Assembly: GCA_964578835.1 (NCBI GenBank)
Contig: CAZOEL010000012.1
Location: 1-64,000 of the forward strand
Direction of reading: 5' to 3'
From: CAZOEL01 sp964578835
GTDB lineage: Bacteria; Desulfobacterota; Syntrophobacteria; Syntrophobacterales; Syntrophobacteraceae
DNA length: 64,000 bases
Part shown: positions 53,284 through 62,029 of the stretch, piece after piece
Layout: each line of letters starts with the position of its first letter
Position numbering within the stretch: the first letter of the stretch is position 1
The notes under the pieces: model-generated
What the model was told of the DNA's origin: nothing
Databases searched by the model: none
What the model saw: only the letters and a program-made list of their open reading frames with translations
Translations under genes and position numbers: made by a program

Positions 53284-54003
53284 TTAATGCGCATGCTCCA
53301 TAGCGCCGGCAAAATACATCATGGAAAGGAGAACGAAAATGAATGCTTGAATGAAGCCGGTAAAAAGGCCCAAGAACATCATTGGCAACGGGGCCAAGTA
53401 CAGACCCGCCAGGAAGAAGAGAATTCCAAGCACCAATTCTTCACCGAATACGTTTCCGAAGAGACGAATGGAGAGACTGAGCACGCGGGCAACATGTCCG
53501 ATAAGCTCAATGGGCATGATAAGAGGGGTCAGCCACCACACCGGCCCCATGAAATGCTTGATGTACTTCACGCCGTGGAATTTAACGCCGATTATGTGCG
53601 TAAGAACAACAACGATCAGGGCGCAGGCCGCAGTCGTGTTGATATTCGCCGTAGGAGCAAAGAAGCCGGGGATCATTCCCAAATAGTTGCTTAGCAGAAT
53701 AAACATCCCCAAAGTTGCAATCAACGGAAACACAAAGCGCCCATGCTCGCCAGTCACGCCGATCATGAACTCTTCTATCCCGGTGATAACCACTTCAAAG
53801 AAATTCTGTCCGCCTTTGGGAACCATCTCTATGGTTCTCACGGCGAGAGCGGATAGACCGACCAAAAGCAACATCGCTAACCATGTGTAGGTCACATGAG
53901 GTTGAAGCAGGAGCTCAGGCAAGGTGTGAGCCGCCTCGACGTCAACAACATGCAAACCCAGCTTTTCAAACAACAAATTCAAAAATAGGATTGGGTGTTC
54001 CAT
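53284..54003 (-). CDS. atpB: ATP synthase F0 subunit a
   Basis: The stator channel subunit that passes ions to the c ring. The 239-residue protein has several transmembrane helices. The essential Arg lies in LSLSIRLFGNVFGEELVLGI, and FVFPLIATLGMFILLSNYLG and GFIQAFIFVLLSMMYFAGAM are typical. The gap to atpE is 166 bases. The remaining F0F1 genes (b, delta, alpha, gamma, beta, epsilon) are not here. Confidence 0.97.
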   Translation of the reverse strand: MEHPILFLNLLFEKLGLHVVDVEAAHTLPELLLQPHVTYTWLAMLLLVGLSALAVRTIEMVPKGGQNFFEVVITGIEEFMIGVTGEHGRFVFPLIATLGMFILLSNYLGMIPGFFAPTANINTTAACALIVVVLTHIIGVKFHGVKYIKHFMGPVWWLTPLIMPIELIGHVARVLSLSIRLFGNVFGEELVLGILFFLAGLYLAPLPMMFLGLFTGFIQAFIFVLLSMMYFAGAMEHAH

Positions 54004-54006
54004 ACG

Positions 54007-54408
54007 CTAGCTTTCCCCCTTCTCTAAGAGCATTAACAAAATCAGCTGCCCTCCCACAAACGATATACTTAACACAACGACAGACAACCCCACCAGGAAA
54101 GCTATGGGATTTGCCCACCCGTAATACATAACCACGTAAACAAGAAAAACTTCTCCAAGGAATCGCAGATAATAACTTGCAAACAAGCCTGCTTTGCTCG
54201 GAAGCGCTTCAGGATTGCGAAAAGCCTTGTAGAGCTGCCACTTGAGCAGTCTAAAGGCCGTAATGCTGAGCGCGCCGCCCAAGAGAACCCCAATGGCCGC
54301 GCTTCCTGAAAAGAGCGCCCACGCACCCAAAGCCAACACCGCTAGCAGGACGCCATTGAGCAGCTCGATTCTCTTAACCAAGCCTTCATCCAGGACAATT
54401 TCACGCAA
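54007..54408 (-). CDS. atpI: ATP synthase subunit I-like protein (AtpI family)
   Basis: A 133-residue protein with four hydrophobic helices (about 17-34, 37-54, 78-98 and 101-128) that resembles the F0 assembly protein AtpI: GVLLGGALSITAFRLLKWQL and YYLRFLGEVFLVYVVMYYGW. In known bacteria it helps assemble the c ring. The family call rests on size, topology and position; sequence similarity within this family is low. It lies 3 bases before atpB and 15 after atpZ. Confidence 0.8.
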   Translation of the reverse strand: MREIVLDEGLVKRIELLNGVLLAVLALGAWALFSGSAAIGVLLGGALSITAFRLLKWQLYKAFRNPEALPSKAGLFASYYLRFLGEVFLVYVVMYYGWANPIAFLVGLSVVVLSISFVGGQLILLMLLEKGES

Positions 54409-54423
54409 TGGCAGCTAGCGCCC

Positions 54424-54645
54424 TTATTCTTCTTTCTGCTGATCGCGCACAAAGCGATAGTAGTTGAGAAATCCTGCGGCAACCCCCATCACCATAAAAA
54501 GAAGGGCAAGCCACGGAAATGTGCCAAAGCGGGAATCCAGCCAGACGCCGATCCCCAACCCTATAAATATTGAGAATGCTACTTGCAGACCTATTGTACT
54601 GGCGGTCGCAAGCTGTCGAATATATTTTTTTGTGTCTTCTTTCAT
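54424..54645 (-). CDS. atpZ: AtpZ-like F0F1 accessory protein
   Basis: A small protein with two transmembrane helices. ATG at 54645 gives 73 residues beginning MKEDTKKYIRQLATASTIGL. GLGIGVWLDSRFGTFPWLAL (about 30-49) and AAGFLNYYRFVRDQ match the AtpZ / gene 1 family that precedes F0 genes. In Bacillus it has been linked to Mg2+/Ca2+ transport or c-ring assembly; here only the context supports a role. The longer frame to 54702 lacks a ribosome-binding site. Confidence 0.8.
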   Translation of the reverse strand: MKEDTKKYIRQLATASTIGLQVAFSIFIGLGIGVWLDSRFGTFPWLALLFMVMGVAAGFLNYYRFVRDQQKEE

Positions 54646-54673
54646 GGCCCACTTCGTGTAAATGTTCACAGAG

Positions 54674-54702
54674 TTCCTAGCATAGTCCCCATTTCCAGTC
54701 AA
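54674..54702 (-). promoter_or_regulatory. Candidate promoter of the F0 operon
   Basis: On the minus strand TTGACT (54702-54697), a 17-base spacer ending in TGC (extended -10 type) and TAGGAA (54679-54674). The -10 is weak but is helped by TGn. It lies about 29 bases before the atpZ start. Confidence 0.45.
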
Positions 54703-54719
54703 TTACTTTTTTGACGCAT

Positions 54720-56021
54720 TCACCGCGAAAAGCTTTCTCCGACAACCTTGAAGGCCTGAGCTGCCGCATCTATGGTTTTATCCATATGAGATTTCTCATG
54801 CGAGAGGCTTAGGAAAAAAGCCTCAAACTGAGAAGGCGCGAAATAAACTCCACGCTTTAGCATCTCCTGAAAAAATGCGGCGTACGCCTTCGTATTCGAC
54901 TTCTGAGCAGTCGCGAAATCCATGACCGGTTGATCGGTAAAGAACGTGCTACCCATGGAGCCGATCTTGTTAATCGCTATCTCCACATTGGCGTCACTTG
55001 CAGCCTGCAGCAATCCCGCGGCAAGATATTCGCCTTTTTTCTCCAGTTCATCGTAGACTCCTTCCTGACTCAAAATCTCAAGCGTCGCCAGCCCTGCGCT
55101 CATCGCAATCGGATTTCCCGACAAGGTCCCGGCCTGATAGACGTCGCCGGCAGGAGCCATTTTCATCATGATTTCCCGCTTGCCGCCGTAAGCTCCAACC
55201 GGGAGTCCCCCGCCAATGATTTTTCCAAGGCAGGTCAGATCCGGCATTATTCCGAAATGCTGCTGGGCGCCTCCCGCCGCAAGTCGGAAGCCGGTTATCA
55301 CTTCATCAAAAATAAGAAGGCTCCCATACCTGTTGCAGAGATCTCGAAGGCCTTGCAGAAAGCCATCCACCGGGAGCACCACGCCCATGTTCGCCGCCAC
55401 GGGCTCCAAAATGATGGCGGCCACATCCTCGCCTATAAGGCTCATGGCTTCCGTTACTCGTTCAAGATCGTTATACGGAAGCGATACGGTGTGCTGCGCG
55501 GTTTCAGCTGGAACCCCCGGACTGCCGGGAATGCCCAGAGTGGCGACTCCCGATCCGGATTGCACAAGCAGACTATCCGCATGACCATGATAGCATCCGT
55601 TGAACTTTATTACTTTATTTTTTCCGGTAAAGCCCCTTGCCAACCGTATGGCGCTCATGGCCGCCTCGGTTCCCGAATTGACCATGCGCACCATTTCCAT
55701 TGAAGGGCACATCTCGACAACCTTTCGAGCCATCCGCACTTCGAGCTCCGTAGGGATTCCATAGGATGTGCCCTTTTGAGCGGCCGCCATGATCGCTTCC
55801 AAGACTTTTGGATTCGCATGGCCGACTATCAAGGGTCCCCACGACCCCACATAATCAATATAGACATTCCCATCCTCATCAGTAATCGCGGCGCCCTTGG
55901 CCTCTTTGACAAAAATGGGATCGAGGCCAACTGCGCGTCCTGAACGGACCGGACTATTGACGCCGCCTGGCATCAAAGCGCATGCCTCTTCATAAAGTCG
56001 CCTCGAGCGGTCAAACTTCAC
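54720..56021 (-). CDS. hemL: Glutamate-1-semialdehyde 2,1-aminomutase
   Basis: A PLP enzyme that converts glutamate-1-semialdehyde to 5-aminolevulinate, the step after HemA (38642-40000). The 433-residue protein begins MKFDRSRRLYEEACALMPGG then VNSPVRS. KFNGCYHGHADSLLVQSGSG, FDEVITGFRLAAGG and LGKIIGGGLPVGAYGGKREI are diagnostic; the last holds the PLP Lys. The start is GTG 56021 with AAGGAGG 5 bases upstream. It is separated from the atp genes by about 75 bases. Confidence 0.97.
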   Translation of the reverse strand: MKFDRSRRLYEEACALMPGGVNSPVRSGRAVGLDPIFVKEAKGAAITDEDGNVYIDYVGSWGPLIVGHANPKVLEAIMAAAQKGTSYGIPTELEVRMARKVVEMCPSMEMVRMVNSGTEAAMSAIRLARGFTGKNKVIKFNGCYHGHADSLLVQSGSGVATLGIPGSPGVPAETAQHTVSLPYNDLERVTEAMSLIGEDVAAIILEPVAANMGVVLPVDGFLQGLRDLCNRYGSLLIFDEVITGFRLAAGGAQQHFGIMPDLTCLGKIIGGGLPVGAYGGKREIMMKMAPAGDVYQAGTLSGNPIAMSAGLATLEILSQEGVYDELEKKGEYLAAGLLQAASDANVEIAINKIGSMGSTFFTDQPVMDFATAQKSNTKAYAAFFQEMLKRGVYFAPSQFEAFFLSLSHEKSHMDKTIDAAAQAFKVVGESFSR

Positions 56022-56098
56022 TGGACTACCTCCTTCACTTCAAGATAAGGAAATGCATAGTTGGCTGTTGACGTTCCGGCTCCCCCGCGTCTTTTCCC

Positions 56099-56129
56099 CG
56101 CCATCCGCGATCGGAGACCGCGGATGGCG
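56099..56129. other. Strong hairpin in the rng-hemL gap
   Basis: A perfect 11-bp stem CGCCATCCGCG (56099-56109) / CGCGGATGGCG (56119-56129) with a 9-base loop. No T-run follows on either strand. It lies in the 208-base gap after the RNase G gene and before hemL on the minus strand, so it may be a Rho-related or processing structure. Confidence 0.55.
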
Positions 56130-56229
56130 TTGGCGAGTCTTCAAAACTCGACGCGAACGGAAAGGGCTGTTCCAACCATTAAGAACTTCAGATGATTTTG
56201 AAGATATGTAAAATGAGCAAATTCATTCT

Positions 56230-57810
56230 TTAGCGGATTGAGCTGTCCAAGTCGATTGTTACTTCGTACTGCTCCAGATGATAGAATGTGTCCCCTTTAA
56301 CGGTGATCCTGGCATGAAGCCTTTCTTCCACCTGCTCAAGCGGTCCTCTTTCTTCATCATAAAAGCGCGCTGCAACTTCCGGGTGTACAGTCACGACGAT
56401 ATTGCAACCAAAATTGTCTTTCCTGTCGCGCTCCAGTTCTCTTAGAATTTCATAACATATCGTTTGTTTCGATTTGAGATGGCCCTCCCCTTCACAGTAG
56501 AAGCATTGCTCGCAAAGCACCCTTCCAATGCTTTCCTTGGTGCGCTTGCGGGTCATCTCGATAAGACCCAGCTCGGACATGCCAAGGATGTTCGTTTTGC
56601 TCTTGTCTTTCTTCATAGCATCTTTAAGAGCGTTGAAGACCTTCTCCCGATTCGCTTCCTTCTCCATATCTATAAAATCAATAATGATGATGCCGCCAAT
56701 ATTTCTCAAGCGCAACTGGTAGGCAATTTCTTTCACCGCCTCGAGATTGGTTTTGAGAATGGTCTCTTCGAGATTGCGTTTGCCGACATACCTGCCAGTG
56801 TTGACATCAATGGCTGTGAGCGCCTCTGTGGCCTCTATCACAATATACCCTCCGGACTTTAGCCAGATCTTCTTGCTGAGCGCTCTCTGGACTTCCATCT
56901 CGATGCCATAGGCGTCGAAAATGGGCTCTTCGCCTTCATAAAGCTCCACGGAGCTCTGCAGTGAGGGCATAAACGTCTCGATGAAGTTCAAAACCTTTCT
57001 ATATTCCGACTTGGAATCGATCACCAACCGGTCCACTTCTTTTGTGAAGAGATCCCGTACTGCTCGGAGCGTAATATCCAATTCCTGGTAAACCAGCGAT
57101 GGAACCGGGGCATGCTCGGCTCTGCGCTGGATGTTTTGCCACAGCTTCAGCAGGAAATCCATCTCAGCCTGCAATTTCTCGGGCTCCGCGCCTTCCGCGG
57201 CCGTGCGAACGATAAATCCGCATTGCGGCGGCCTGATAGCGCACATGAGCTCTCGGAGCCTTTTCCTCTCCTTCTCGTTTTCTATTCGTCTGGAGACTCC
57301 CACATGATCCATGGTCGGCATGAATACCAGGTGCCGGCCCGGCATGGTGATATGAGTGGTAATCCTGGCGCCTTTATGACCAATTGGCTCCTTGGCCACC
57401 TGCACCAGGATATCCTGACCCTCCTGGAGCCGCTCCTCGATAGGCGCTTCCATATAATCAGGATGGGAATCTAGAATTTCATTCAGTTCCTGCTCCACCG
57501 GCTCGGGAGCAATATCCGCGGCATCATCCTGCGAAACGGATTTATCGGCGGATGAAAGAAAAATCCTGTCTATGTCCTCCATCGGCTGATGAACATCGCT
57601 CACATAGAGGAATGCCGCTTTCTCGAGATATATGTCGACAAAGGCCGCCTGCATGCCAGGCAACACCCGGACTACTCGCCCTTTGTATATATTTCCGGCA
57701 ATTCCCTTATCTGAGCTTCTCTCCACATACAATTCAGCCACTTGCCCGTTTTCAACCAAGGCAACTCGCGTCTCGAAAAAATCGCTATTGATGATAAGCT
57801 CGGCGGACAT
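56230..57810 (-). CDS. rng: Ribonuclease G/E family protein
   Basis: An endoribonuclease for rRNA maturation and mRNA decay. The 526-residue protein begins MSAELIINSDFFETRVALVE. The S1 domain (about 40-150) holds GNIYKGRVVRVLPGMQAAFV. The catalytic part has AIDVNTGRYVGKRNLEETIL and RLRNIGGIIIIDFIDMEKEA with the metal Asp residues. The zinc link is CEQCFYC. The size and absence of a long C-terminal scaffold indicate RNase G. It overlaps the upstream radical SAM gene by 26 bases, so the two are probably translated together. Confidence 0.95.
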   Translation of the reverse strand: MSAELIINSDFFETRVALVENGQVAELYVERSSDKGIAGNIYKGRVVRVLPGMQAAFVDIYLEKAAFLYVSDVHQPMEDIDRIFLSSADKSVSQDDAADIAPEPVEQELNEILDSHPDYMEAPIEERLQEGQDILVQVAKEPIGHKGARITTHITMPGRHLVFMPTMDHVGVSRRIENEKERKRLRELMCAIRPPQCGFIVRTAAEGAEPEKLQAEMDFLLKLWQNIQRRAEHAPVPSLVYQELDITLRAVRDLFTKEVDRLVIDSKSEYRKVLNFIETFMPSLQSSVELYEGEEPIFDAYGIEMEVQRALSKKIWLKSGGYIVIEATEALTAIDVNTGRYVGKRNLEETILKTNLEAVKEIAYQLRLRNIGGIIIIDFIDMEKEANREKVFNALKDAMKKDKSKTNILGMSELGLIEMTRKRTKESIGRVLCEQCFYCEGEGHLKSKQTICYEILRELERDRKDNFGCNIVVTVHPEVAARFYDEERGPLEQVEERLHARITVKGDTFYHLEQYEVTIDLDSSIR

Positions 57811-60328
57811 CCTCGCTTTCCTCCAATCCTGGCAGGTAGGACACTGCTGTTTTGCATATTCCGCATTCGGAGATGCTACTGGCGCATCCGTTCCAGAGCT
57901 GACGCAGAATCAATGTCGGTCTGATGCACATGCTTGAAGTCTCCAACAGATCCATTTCCACGGCATTTTCATTGAGCTTTCTAAGATCCAAAAGAACTCG
58001 TCCCATTTCAACCGCCACTTCGCCTCGTTTAGTCTTCTTTACAACAGACTCGTGAAGATGTTGGGTCCAATTTTGCGCTATTCCTTGCGCATCTTCAGGC
58101 GTCAAACCAGTTATGCGGTAGGTAACGCAGAGATTTTCTGTCCGACTGACGCGCTTTTTCCCAAAAGCCGCCTCCTCTATTTTCATTCCTTCGGGCAGAT
58201 GCCGGTTCAGCAATACAGGGATGACGCGGCTATCGATCATTTCCGTGAGAGTCAAAAAGGCTTCTTCCGCGCAGCTCTCATAGCCGAGCGGCAAGGCGTT
58301 AACAAACGAAAGCTTCACATGAGGATGAAATCCCACAGAGTAAGCGGCGGGAAGCCCCGCCCTTCGTATGGCGCGGCTGAAGCTTTGAGCTGTTTCCAAC
58401 TGTCCGAAGAAACGAAGCTTCCCTAGTTTGCTGTATCGCAGCCAATAGATGAACTGCTCGGGTTTGTCTTCCTCCACTTTCGGCGTAACAGAGGGAAAAG
58501 GATTATCTTCTGAAAAGAGTCTCGGCCGAACGCTTGCGTGATCGCACACCCCACAGCGGCTGCACTTGTCCCACCTACAATCGGGAGTAAACTCTTCGGA
58601 AAGAGACTTTTCGTATTCCTCCCACAGGAATTGTTCTTCGACGCCAGTCGAGAGATGGCGCCAGGGAAGGACCTCTTCACGCGGACGTTCGCGCTTCGCG
58701 TAAAAGAACAGATCGACGCCGGTTTCCCGGAAGGACTTCATCCACAGATCCTCCCTGAGGCGCTCTGTCCACCCGTCGAAGCGCACGCCCAATTCCCACG
58801 CTCGTCTCAATACTTTTCCCAGGCGACGATCTCCGCGGGCGAAAACGGCTTCAAGGAGGCTATGCGCCGGGTGGCTCCACTTGATGCGTGACCCGGGGCG
58901 ATTCAGCTTTTGCCTCAAGGCGCCCAGCCGACTCTCAATCTCCTCCTGAGAGGGTTGCGATACCCACTGGAACGGAGTATGCGGTTTAGGAACAAAGGTT
59001 GACAGGGAGATATTGACCGAAGACTTTGTCTTCTTAGCCAAATTCCTCACCTTGACACAGAGCTCCGCTAAGGCGTCCAGATCCGTCTGACATTCCGTCG
59101 GCAAGCCGACCATGAAATACAACTTCAGAATACGCCATCCCAGCCGAAAGGCGTTCTCGGCGCCGTATAACAGATCCGCATCGTTGACGCCCTTATTGAT
59201 CACACGACGCAGCCGTTCACTGCCGGCTTCGGGCGCGAGGGTAAAACCAGTCTTTCGCACCCTCTTCACCAGCTCCATCAATTCGGGAGTGAGCGTCCCC
59301 ACGCGCATGGAAGGAAAAGAGACGGCAACCTTTTCCGAAGCAAAACGCTCCATCATCGCCGCCAACAGCGGCTGGATTTGACAATAATCTCCCGTACTCA
59401 ATGAGAGCAGAGAAACCTCTTCATACCCGCTCGAACGGAGCGCTCGCTCAGTCTTCTCCATAAAAACATGAGGATCTCGCTCGCGCACGGGCCTATAGAT
59501 AAATCCCGCCTGACAAAATCGACATCCTCTCGTACACCCTCTGGCGAGCTCGAGACTCAACCGGTTATGGACAATATCAAGCATCGGAACCAGTGGATTT
59601 TCAGATATCGGAGATATTTCATCAAGGCTCAAAACCAAGCGTTTCTTAACACTTGCGTAATCAGCATGCACGGGCTCGATGGATGCAATCGGCCCCATAT
59701 CGCCCTCATACGAAACATGAAAAAAAGAAGGCGCATATATCCCACGCAACTTGCTAACCTCTCGCAAAAACTCGCCTCGAGCGCCTTTCGAAGCCTTCCA
59801 CTCGTTGAAGACCTTGACGATCTCGCCGAGCGCCTGCTCCGCCTCGCCCAGAACGAAGAAATCGAAGATATCGGCAAGCGGCTCGGGATTGAATGCGCAA
59901 GGTCCCCCTCCAATAATGAAAGGGTGTCGGCCGTCTCGCGATGCCGCATCAAGAGGTATGCCGGATAGGTCGAGCATTGTGAGAATGTTCGAGTAACTCA
60001 GCTCGTACTGTAAGCTGAAGCCCACAAAATCAAATTCCGCCAACGGCCGTTCGCTTTCAATCCCGCACAGAGGCTTTCGCTTTGACCTCAAACGTTCCTC
60101 GAAATCAAACCACGGAGCATAGACGCGATCAGCCATTACCTCCGGCAGATCGTTCAGGGTATGATACAAGACACGCAATCCCAAATGGCTCAGCCCAACT
60201 TCATACACATCGGGAAACGCCAGAGCGAACCTCGCCTTCGCGTCGTCAAAGGACTTTTTGTATGCGTTCACTTCACAGCCGACATAACGTCCCGGCTTTT
60301 CAATATCATCCAACAGCTTGTTGAGCAT
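57785..60328 (-). CDS. B12-binding radical SAM protein with C-terminal DUF2344 domain
   Basis: An 847-residue protein of the TIGR03960/TIGR03936 type. The N-terminal part (about 1-200) is the B12-binding-like domain. The radical SAM motif CTRGCRFCQ has its Cys at 265, 269 and 272. The C-terminal part (from about 610, YWLRYSKLGKLRFFGQLETA) is the DUF2344 domain, often a separate gene. RNase G follows, as seen in many genomes, and a link to RNA metabolism is suspected. The precise reaction is unknown. A middle Cys pair CSRCGVCDH (near 595) may bind a second cluster. Confidence 0.9.
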   Translation of the reverse strand: MLNKLLDDIEKPGRYVGCEVNAYKKSFDDAKARFALAFPDVYEVGLSHLGLRVLYHTLNDLPEVMADRVYAPWFDFEERLRSKRKPLCGIESERPLAEFDFVGFSLQYELSYSNILTMLDLSGIPLDAASRDGRHPFIIGGGPCAFNPEPLADIFDFFVLGEAEQALGEIVKVFNEWKASKGARGEFLREVSKLRGIYAPSFFHVSYEGDMGPIASIEPVHADYASVKKRLVLSLDEISPISENPLVPMLDIVHNRLSLELARGCTRGCRFCQAGFIYRPVRERDPHVFMEKTERALRSSGYEEVSLLSLSTGDYCQIQPLLAAMMERFASEKVAVSFPSMRVGTLTPELMELVKRVRKTGFTLAPEAGSERLRRVINKGVNDADLLYGAENAFRLGWRILKLYFMVGLPTECQTDLDALAELCVKVRNLAKKTKSSVNISLSTFVPKPHTPFQWVSQPSQEEIESRLGALRQKLNRPGSRIKWSHPAHSLLEAVFARGDRRLGKVLRRAWELGVRFDGWTERLREDLWMKSFRETGVDLFFYAKRERPREEVLPWRHLSTGVEEQFLWEEYEKSLSEEFTPDCRWDKCSRCGVCDHASVRPRLFSEDNPFPSVTPKVEEDKPEQFIYWLRYSKLGKLRFFGQLETAQSFSRAIRRAGLPAAYSVGFHPHVKLSFVNALPLGYESCAEEAFLTLTEMIDSRVIPVLLNRHLPEGMKIEEAAFGKKRVSRTENLCVTYRITGLTPEDAQGIAQNWTQHLHESVVKKTKRGEVAVEMGRVLLDLRKLNENAVEMDLLETSSMCIRPTLILRQLWNGCASSISECGICKTAVSYLPGLEESEDVRRAYHQ

Positions 60329-60359
60329 TGGGCGTTAACACTGTCCTTCCTAAAATTTG

Positions 60360-60486
60360 TGTTGGCGCGCATAAGGGTTGGGGTGTCCCGTTCGCCCCGA
60401 GGTATCGAAGGGCGAACATCCCCGATCATGCTTCGATACCTCAGCGCGATCGGGTGGCGTATCCCCAACCCTTATGCGCGCCAACA
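60360..60486. repeat. 127-bp palindromic element (MITE/REP-like)
   Basis: Perfect 24-bp terminal inverted repeats: 60360-60383 (begins TGTTGGCGCGCATAAGG) and 60463-60486. Inside are two more stems: GTTCGCCC (60390-60397) / GGGCGAAC (60410-60417), and CCCGATC (60421-60427) / GATCGGG (60448-60454). The loops of these two hairpins are mutually complementary: GAGGTATCGAAG (60399-60410) and CTTCGATACCTC (60431-60442). It could thus fold as a cruciform or cloverleaf with a kissing loop. Outside the arms AAATTTGT repeats with a 2-base insertion. No transposase is nearby. Confidence 0.85.
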
Positions 60487-60583
60487 AATTTGTTGGAACA
60501 AGTAAAAGAACGGCGTCTCTATCCGAGAAAGCCGCAAAGCGCCATCGGCATCTTCGGCTTCAAAGCGTAAGGCTAAACAAATA

Positions 60584-60613
60584 TTTATACTTTTCCATAG
60601 AAGGGGGAGTCAA
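60584..60613 (-). promoter_or_regulatory. Probable promoter of the radical SAM-rng unit
   Basis: On the minus strand TTGACT (60613-60608), an 18-base spacer and TATAAA (60589-60584). The start codon of the radical SAM gene is 255 bases away, past the palindromic element. Confidence 0.65.
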
Positions 60614-60717
60614 CACAAAAGCACACCCGATGATCATTCGGACGAGAAGGCGTACGGCGTGATGCATCAAAGGGGCACGGAATCACTCATGCAATGAATC
60701 AAATGGCGAATCGCCTA

Positions 60718-62022
60718 CTACTGCGCAAGGAAATCCATACGCTTTATTAGCAATGAAGCGCCCTCATGAACCAAGAGCAGCCTCATCGGGCCTCTCGACT
60801 CAAGCGGGGAATCGCCGGCAATCCGCATACTCACGTGAAGCAATCCACTCACTTCCGCTTCCGGCCCTGAAATTGACCATTTGGGCTCTTCGATCCAGCA
60901 TTCTATCCGATCGGCTTTTCTAAAACCATCTCGGTACAAATAGGCTACTTTATCGATTGATCCGCCGTTTACAACGGCGTCGGGCGAGAACAACCTCAGA
61001 AGCTCAACAGAATTCCTGTTCTGATATGCGCTGACGTACCGGTCCAGGAACGCCTTGACGTCATTGTCTGCCAAATCTGCGGACTTCTTCGCGACTCCAC
61101 GCTCGGAATGATTCACTACGCCGGTCATGCCACGGTCTGCACCAATTCCACTTCCGCCCTTTTCCGAGACTAGAAGGCCGTCGTCTTCAATCTTTCGCAT
61201 ATTCTCATCTCTTCTCCCTTTTTTGACCTCAGAGCGCGTAGATCCTTTTTCATCCGTAAGCTCAGAAGGGTTTGCTTTCTTCAGTCTCCCGGCCTTGGCG
61301 ACATCGGACCGGGAAGGAGTAGAAAGCAATTGATCTCCTATTTTTTCAGTCTTTCCTGTTTCTGAAATCTCGGGAGGCGTTCGCGATGAGGCATAATAAG
61401 TATTGGTGAGCATGCGCTGGGAATCAACGAGAAAACTCAAGATAAGCAAGAGCAGCAGAAGCATGCCGATTTCACACAAAAGGCGGTATTTCCATTTTTT
61501 TGACCTTTCCCTTTTATGAAAGTCATTTTCAACCCATCTTGGAGAAGCGGATTGCAGATCATAGCGTCTGCGAAGCTCGGGATCGCTCAGAGTTTTGTAA
61601 GCTCGGTGAATGGTCATGAAGCGCTCTGCCGACTCAGGCTCATTCGAATGAGAGTCCGGATGGCATTCGATGCTCAGCCGCCTGAACGCGCGTTTAATCT
61701 CTTTATCTGTGGCGCTTCTGTCCACGTGGAGAAGAGCATAATAATCCTCTTCCTGCCCGCCCATATGAAGCGCATAGCCGACAAGCCTCAGACGTTCTTC
61801 GAAATATTCGGGTTGGATCTGGAAGGATTGACATAACTCGGTGAGACGCTCTCGATTGAAAAGTCCGGCAGAATAATGGAGGAACACACGCCTTGCGTGC
61901 TCGAGAAGCAAGGCATCTGCTGAAATGCGCGAAATCAGGTTGTGAGGATTTCTTTCGGAAGCAATAAGTTTAACTAAAATCTTCAAAGACAAATCAGAAG
62001 CATGAGCTCCACGGTCATCCAT
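60718..62022 (-). CDS. Membrane-anchored J-domain protein with NTF2-like C-terminal domain
   Basis: A 434-residue protein. The J-domain (about 92-155, DYYALLHVDRSATDKEIKRA) has the HPD tripeptide at 121-123, needed to stimulate a DnaK ATPase. One transmembrane helix follows (about 182-200, IGMLLLLLLILSFLVDS). A low-complexity charged linker (about 205-320) leads to a C-terminal domain (about 325-434, KAFLDRYVSAYQNRNSVELL) that looks NTF2/SnoaL-like. The J-domain would face the cytoplasm and the C-terminal part the periplasm. I cannot name a family with this exact plan. It lies 7 bases after the next gene upstream. Confidence 0.8.
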   Translation of the reverse strand: MDDRGAHASDLSLKILVKLIASERNPHNLISRISADALLLEHARRVFLHYSAGLFNRERLTELCQSFQIQPEYFEERLRLVGYALHMGGQEEDYYALLHVDRSATDKEIKRAFRRLSIECHPDSHSNEPESAERFMTIHRAYKTLSDPELRRRYDLQSASPRWVENDFHKRERSKKWKYRLLCEIGMLLLLLLILSFLVDSQRMLTNTYYASSRTPPEISETGKTEKIGDQLLSTPSRSDVAKAGRLKKANPSELTDEKGSTRSEVKKGRRDENMRKIEDDGLLVSEKGGSGIGADRGMTGVVNHSERGVAKKSADLADNDVKAFLDRYVSAYQNRNSVELLRLFSPDAVVNGGSIDKVAYLYRDGFRKADRIECWIEEPKWSISGPEAEVSGLLHVSMRIAGDSPLESRGPMRLLLVHEGASLLIKRMDFLAQ

Positions 62023-62029
62023 GATTATT

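Larger units (their letters stand above)
60329..60717. other. Intergenic region between the J-domain and radical SAM genes
   Basis: 389 bases without a supported gene. From right to left on the minus strand it holds a short GGCGA/TCGCC dyad (near 60706-60716), the promoter at 60584-60613 and the 127-bp palindromic element at 60360-60486. The element lies between the promoter and the start codon and would be transcribed as a 5' leader. Confidence 0.6.
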
